This document shows, in pieces, positions 60,516-64,000 of a DNA stretch of 64,000 nt. A program made the position numbers and the translations under genes. Source of the stretch: Geothrix sp. SG200 (lineage in GTDB: Bacteria > Acidobacteriota > Holophagae > Holophagales > Holophagaceae); the NCBI RefSeq assembly GCF_022808935.1, contig NZ_JAKZFR010000006.1, forward strand, positions 62,001-126,000, written 5' to 3'. The notes beneath the pieces are model-generated. The model was not told where the DNA came from. It saw only the letters and a list, made by a program, of their open reading frames with translations, and searched no databases. Numbering within the stretch: the stretch's first letter is position 1; every line of letters begins with the position of its first letter.

Positions 60516-61515
60516 TGTATACCGAGGACTCAAGGAGGTCGGCCTAACTAAGGGTCAGGTCAGGGCAATCCTGCCTGATTGGTGGGATCCAGAGGTCGCC
60601 ACAACGGATTCAGGTCTCTGGGAAACGGCCATTCTCCTCGGCCGCCGACTAAGCCTTGAGGCAGAGGCATTAATCGAGGGAAGGGTTCAACCCTGCGAAA
60701 GCATCTCCCGACCTAGATTCAAACACACAGCAAGGGTTTCTCCAGATCAGCTTCGGCCTGCCGCGATGATTGCTTCGGGATTGGCGAAGGCGATTCTCGG
60801 TTCAATACCTGTAGCGGAATCTCATGGGCGGATTAGTGTGAAGTCCGTCAGGGCAGAGCTTCTAAAGACGCCAAATAGGCGCATAGATTTTGATGCAATT
60901 CTTGATTTTGCATGGAATATTGGAATCCCTGTGATTCCACTTCCTTACCTCCCCAAGGGGATTCGGAAGATGGATGCCGCTGCGATCAAGGTGGGTAGTC
61001 GACCCGCAATTATCTTGGCTCTCCGCACCAATTCAAAGGCTTGGATAAGCTTCCTCCTTGCCCACGAATTAGGTCACATATGTCTTGGCCATATTCCTGA
61101 AAACGGAGCCTTGTTTGAGGGCTCATTGACGGATACTTCGGAATTTGATGCTCAGTCCCAGATGGATCAACAAGAGCGAAGCGCGAACGAGTTTGCTCTA
61201 GAGCTCCTAGGCGGGCATGAAGTCGAACGACAAATTGCTCAATGGGGCCACGCAATGCCCGCGATCGAGCTTGCGGCCAAGGCGAGTGAGTTGGCCTCCG
61301 CTCTAAAGACGGCACCAGGCCATCTCGTCCTTCGCCACGCGTTCATGACGCATGCATGGCCTGAAGCTCGAATAGCACTGAAGTTCCTTACAGACGATCT
61401 GGATGCTCAGCCAGCTCTAGTGAATCGGATGACGCGAGAGATCGACATGCAATCCATCTCTGATGACCTCCGAGACTATTTGGAACAAATCACCGGATTG
61501 GTAGCCGAGGGCTGA
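60493..61515 (+). CDS. ImmA/IrrE family metallopeptidase
   Basis: 340 residues. Zinc motif HELGH at 191-195 (LAHELGHICLGH) and the third ligand region E228 (QQERSANEFALELL) identify the COG2856/ImmA-IrrE family, whose members cleave XRE repressors in mobile elements. The N-terminal 100 residues are helical and could recognise a partner. AGGAG lies 6 bases before the ATG. With the HTH upstream, a protease/repressor switch is likely. Confidence 0.88.
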   Translation: MAAHALADVYRGLKEVGLTKGQVRAILPDWWDPEVATTDSGLWETAILLGRRLSLEAEALIEGRVQPCESISRPRFKHTARVSPDQLRPAAMIASGLAKAILGSIPVAESHGRISVKSVRAELLKTPNRRIDFDAILDFAWNIGIPVIPLPYLPKGIRKMDAAAIKVGSRPAIILALRTNSKAWISFLLAHELGHICLGHIPENGALFEGSLTDTSEFDAQSQMDQQERSANEFALELLGGHEVERQIAQWGHAMPAIELAAKASELASALKTAPGHLVLRHAFMTHAWPEARIALKFLTDDLDAQPALVNRMTREIDMQSISDDLRDYLEQITGLVAEG

Positions 61516-61523
61516 GGCTGCCC

Positions 61524-62144
61524 ATGCGAAGAGTATTTGCAGACAATGATGTATTGCTGGACGCCGCACATTGGGGGTTTTTGGATGTCATTCCCAGAAT
61601 GGTGGGGGCTCCTTGGGAGTCCATTACTGTTCTGGATAGCTTACGATTTAGGACAAAAAAATGTGATCCGAAGCTCTTCTCTAACCCCAGAGTGGCTGCG
61701 GAACTCGCCCAGCGAATTCAATTGACCGCTCCTCCCCCAGGCCTTGATTTGGCGGTTCTGAGTCGACTCGAGGAAATGCCTGGATTGGATGGTGGTGAGA
61801 TCATCCTGATTTCAGCCTTGGCCTTCTGGCTCCCTAAGGGCGAGGGTCTGCTCCTGACTGGCGATAAGAGGGCGTTGCGTGCACTTGCTCATCCAAGCAT
61901 TTCAGACATCGCGGACATGCTCAGAGGCAAAGTTCTCTGCCGCGAACATCTACTCCGACATGTGCTTGAAGTGAGCGGTCCCGTCGCTCTTGCAACCGGC
62001 GTCGATCAAGCAAGGGGACGCGACAAGGCCACAGACTGCATTGTTCCTCCCGCATGCAGCGCGTCAGCCCCTTCCATTCATGAAGGGTTGACCTCCTACC
62101 TAGGTGACCTCGCAAAAATCACCACAGTATTAGTTCATCCTTAA
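61524..62144 (+). CDS. PIN-like nuclease
   Basis: 206 residues. D7/D9 (VFADNDVLLDAA), E92 (LDGGEIILISAL) and D114 (LLTGDKRAL) fall in the order and spacing of PIN-domain active sites. PIN domains cleave RNA and are common toxins. It starts 8 bases after the metallopeptidase stop, so the three genes form one operon. The C-terminal 60 residues are unassigned. Confidence 0.75.
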   Translation: MRRVFADNDVLLDAAHWGFLDVIPRMVGAPWESITVLDSLRFRTKKCDPKLFSNPRVAAELAQRIQLTAPPPGLDLAVLSRLEEMPGLDGGEIILISALAFWLPKGEGLLLTGDKRALRALAHPSISDIADMLRGKVLCREHLLRHVLEVSGPVALATGVDQARGRDKATDCIVPPACSASAPSIHEGLTSYLGDLAKITTVLVHP

Positions 62145-62557
62145 CTGGTGATTGGCCCAGACCCCGAGGTGTGAATACCCCCAGAAGGCCATTCTATTCC
62201 CTGCGGCATTCAGTGTTCTTGGGGCCGATCCATCAACCGAGCGAAGAAGTAATTTCCGTTCTTATGAGTCCCTAGTGTGACTTCCTTCATCGGGGACCGA
62301 GATGATTGGGGCGTGTGGCTCAGTGGGCCATCCATTCATTCCATGAAGAATGAGGCCGTCATGCATTGGAGTCCTTGGAATACCACTGAGTGGTGGGCTC
62401 CTATCGTCGCTTCCAGCGCAGTGGATCCTTGAGGGGCCGAAAATGCCAATTGACTCAAGGGGAGTGACCTATCTCAATCACCCTCCTTTCAGCATGAATG
62501 CACCCGCCTACTAGAGTCAGAATCCAGGGGAGGGAACATGGTTCCCTATCAGTACCA
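62145..62557. other. 413-base gap in the island
   Basis: No credible gene on either strand. A dyad AGGGAAC-ATG-GTTCCCT at 62531-62547 lies just past the stop of the Rep-like gene and could be its terminator or an operator. TTGACT is at 62452-62457. Confidence 0.5.
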
Positions 62558-63730
62558 TTACCAGATGAGTGTGGTAGCTACTTTAATTGCGATGTCCGGA
62601 ATACGGAGGCAATCGACATCAAACCTTCTCTGAATCTGCCCATCGACAAGCATGGCGAAGCTCCCTTGGTTTGCTAAGTCGGCATAGGCTCGGACCTCTT
62701 CCACACTCCAATACTCCGGACTCATGGCGATCGTCTTGAGGATCCTGCGCGTTCTGGGTGCAAGCCTGTCCCATTTGTCAGACTCGATGACCGCAACCTC
62801 GAATTCACATTGGGTCATCGCTTCCTTACCGTGCGTGTCAAAGCATCCCCCAAGCGAGAGCCACTTTTTGCCCTGCAGGGCCATGGTGAATTCGGAATAC
62901 TCGTCTCCCGTCAGGGCCGAAGCGATTCCACCATTCTTGGCGATACCGTTAATGGTTTCGTTCGTGAGATCCCACCTCTCCGGCCCCCCTGGACGGAAGA
63001 AGCCCGATACCCCTGAGCCTTGCGGGGATACCCATCCTGACCTCCAGGAGACCTGTCTTGCTTCGCCAATGAGCTGAAGGCTGTGGCGTGAAAAGTGCGC
63101 TTTGAAGTGTTGTTCCTTCGCTTCCCACATGCGTTGATGCAACTGGGTATCCAAGCCTCTAAGGGTGTAAGTAAACTGAGTGTGAGGGTGGGCCCCATTT
63201 CCATGCAGACGACCAGTCGTGCATTCCGTGGAGCAGATCCACCCTTCAATGAGACCTTTTGCTACAGGGGACTCTCGGAAGGAGGCTTCGGCCCCTCTCT
63301 GCAATCTGATCAAACCTTCGATGCTATCTCCCTTGTGGTGTTGGCAGGTAATTGCTCCTGAGTAGGTGATGCACCCGTCAATGGCGCCGGAATTTTTAAG
63401 TCCGACGATCCTGGAATCCAGCTTCGCCAGTTCGCGTCTTACGAGGATTGGGCCGCAATACACACACTCTGGATTGAAGCAGTCAATGACTCCTGCAACT
63501 ACTCCGTAGGCTCTTCCTCGTAGGTCTATGCCGCGCCTAATCCTGACCCTCTCAGCCGCCTTACTCCCACAACCAAGGAGGAGCTGCAGGGTCGCTCCCG
63601 CCCATGGCTTTTGTGATGAATTGGAAAGCTCTGCAAGGAGGATTTCGTTTGCCAGATGGTGGTCGATCTGATTTCGTATCGCCCTTTTCTGCTGTGATTG
63701 TTGCTTGCTGCTGCTGTAGTTCGTTGACAC
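62558..63730 (-). CDS. HUH-type replication-initiator-like protein
   Basis: 390 residues. A Cys cluster C84, C89, C92 (CFNPECVYCGPILVRREL) and the HUH-like HPH motif at 181-183 (GNGAHPHTQFTYTLRG) follow the order in rolling-circle plasmid Rep proteins, which nick origin DNA through a Tyr. A central strand SGAITYSGAITCQHHKG fits the Rep fold. The nucleophilic Tyr cannot be pinned down by eye. It suggests a plasmid- or ICE-derived part of the island. GTG start at 63730. Confidence 0.6.
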   Translation of the reverse strand: MSTNYSSSKQQSQQKRAIRNQIDHHLANEILLAELSNSSQKPWAGATLQLLLGCGSKAAERVRIRRGIDLRGRAYGVVAGVIDCFNPECVYCGPILVRRELAKLDSRIVGLKNSGAIDGCITYSGAITCQHHKGDSIEGLIRLQRGAEASFRESPVAKGLIEGWICSTECTTGRLHGNGAHPHTQFTYTLRGLDTQLHQRMWEAKEQHFKAHFSRHSLQLIGEARQVSWRSGWVSPQGSGVSGFFRPGGPERWDLTNETINGIAKNGGIASALTGDEYSEFTMALQGKKWLSLGGCFDTHGKEAMTQCEFEVAVIESDKWDRLAPRTRRILKTIAMSPEYWSVEEVRAYADLANQGSFAMLVDGQIQRRFDVDCLRIPDIAIKVATTLIW

Positions 63731-64000
63731 CTGATCTTCTCAGTAGAAGAGAGACCAAGGGTCCTTATTGTTATTATTTGGTTGGTTGACTGCACATGTG
63801 ATGTGCCTATGGTTTAGTTGCTTGCTGCCGCCTATAACGATCGGTTAAGCGGCTGTGCCTAATTGCACCTCTCATCAGAAAACTGTTTCCGATCCCTTGC
63901 TTCCAACCACCGTCGAAGTGAAGCATTAGACGGTTTCTTGGAATTCCGATCCTTTGAAGCCACGGCGCAGGACATTACCTGCACCTGACCTCGCTGAGAA
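63731..64000. other. Gap at the right edge of the window
   Basis: No gene is visible in the last 270 bases. CGCCTATAACG (63829-63839) is the inverse of the CGTTATAGGCG found at 56685 and 56874 next to the tRNA copies; it is flanked by GCCGC and GCGGC. Confidence 0.4.

Noticed and set aside
63829-63960. Integron attC site
   Set aside because: TATAAC...GGTTAAGCGG looks like the first half, but no matching second half (GTTRRRY) is found.

Overview
The window is mostly a dense, GC-rich, diderm bacterial chromosome with an A/T-richer mobile segment at its right end. An outer-membrane-type barrel, TonB/ExbD, LysM and SpoIID-like proteins indicate a Gram-negative envelope. FeoA/FeoB and a formate dehydrogenase catalytic subunit suggest an anaerobic or facultative life. 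Overall content fits Acidobacteriota, class Holophagae (Geothrix/Holophaga-like); that placement is an inference from gene content, and no 16S rRNA is present.

Layout, left half. 1-12.3 kb: secreted protein (partial), dCMP deaminase, formate dehydrogenase alpha, DUF2238 membrane protein, then an overlapping minus-strand run (oxidoreductase, serine hydrolase, SpoIID-like amidase activator), a small membrane protein and an M14 carboxypeptidase. 12.3-19.4 kb: YebC-like regulator, TPR protein, YbeY, RsmG, LysM protein, PfkB kinase, Smr-like protein, outer-membrane barrel. 19.4-26.4 kb: two coiled-coil secreted proteins, ABC-F ATPase, MarR, transglutaminase, RecO. 26.4-30.7 kb: receptor-like coiled-coil protein, TonB, ExbD and the RNase P RNA. 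31-42.5 kb: GNAT, MFS, methyltransferase, a tautomerase-like/winged-helix protein, Fur, adenosine deaminase, a six-copy 68-bp hairpin array, NrnA-like DHH phosphoesterase, RibA, DUF2721, SDR, pseudouridine synthase, AI-2E-type permease, PgsA. 42.5-51.7 kb: feoA-feoB with a small Cys-rich partner, radical SAM protein, NfeD/slipin pair, an FHA-GAF-SpoIIE phosphatase, and a DUF2239/GIY-YIG pair. 52.2-55.9 kb: a 1221-residue Ig-like repeat protein with a C-terminal FGE-sulfatase domain, built from four near-identical 255-bp repeats.

Right end. From 55.9 kb the sequence becomes mosaic: a phage terminase-like gene remnant, arrays of tRNA-derived direct and inverted repeats, then an intact initiator tRNA-Met with its terminator. 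A tyrosine recombinase follows, then cargo with visibly different base use: a beta-family protein convergent with an sce7726-like PD-(D/E)XK nuclease, an HTH / ImmA-IrrE metallopeptidase / PIN-like operon divergent from the nuclease, and an HUH-like replication protein.

The island is the most likely place for a poorly described system. Its five cargo genes between the integrase and the Rep-like gene combine a putative DNA nuclease, a putative RNA nuclease, a protease and a repressor, a composition typical of phage-defence or toxin-antitoxin modules. Nothing in the sequence alone proves that function. The right boundary of the island is not in the window.
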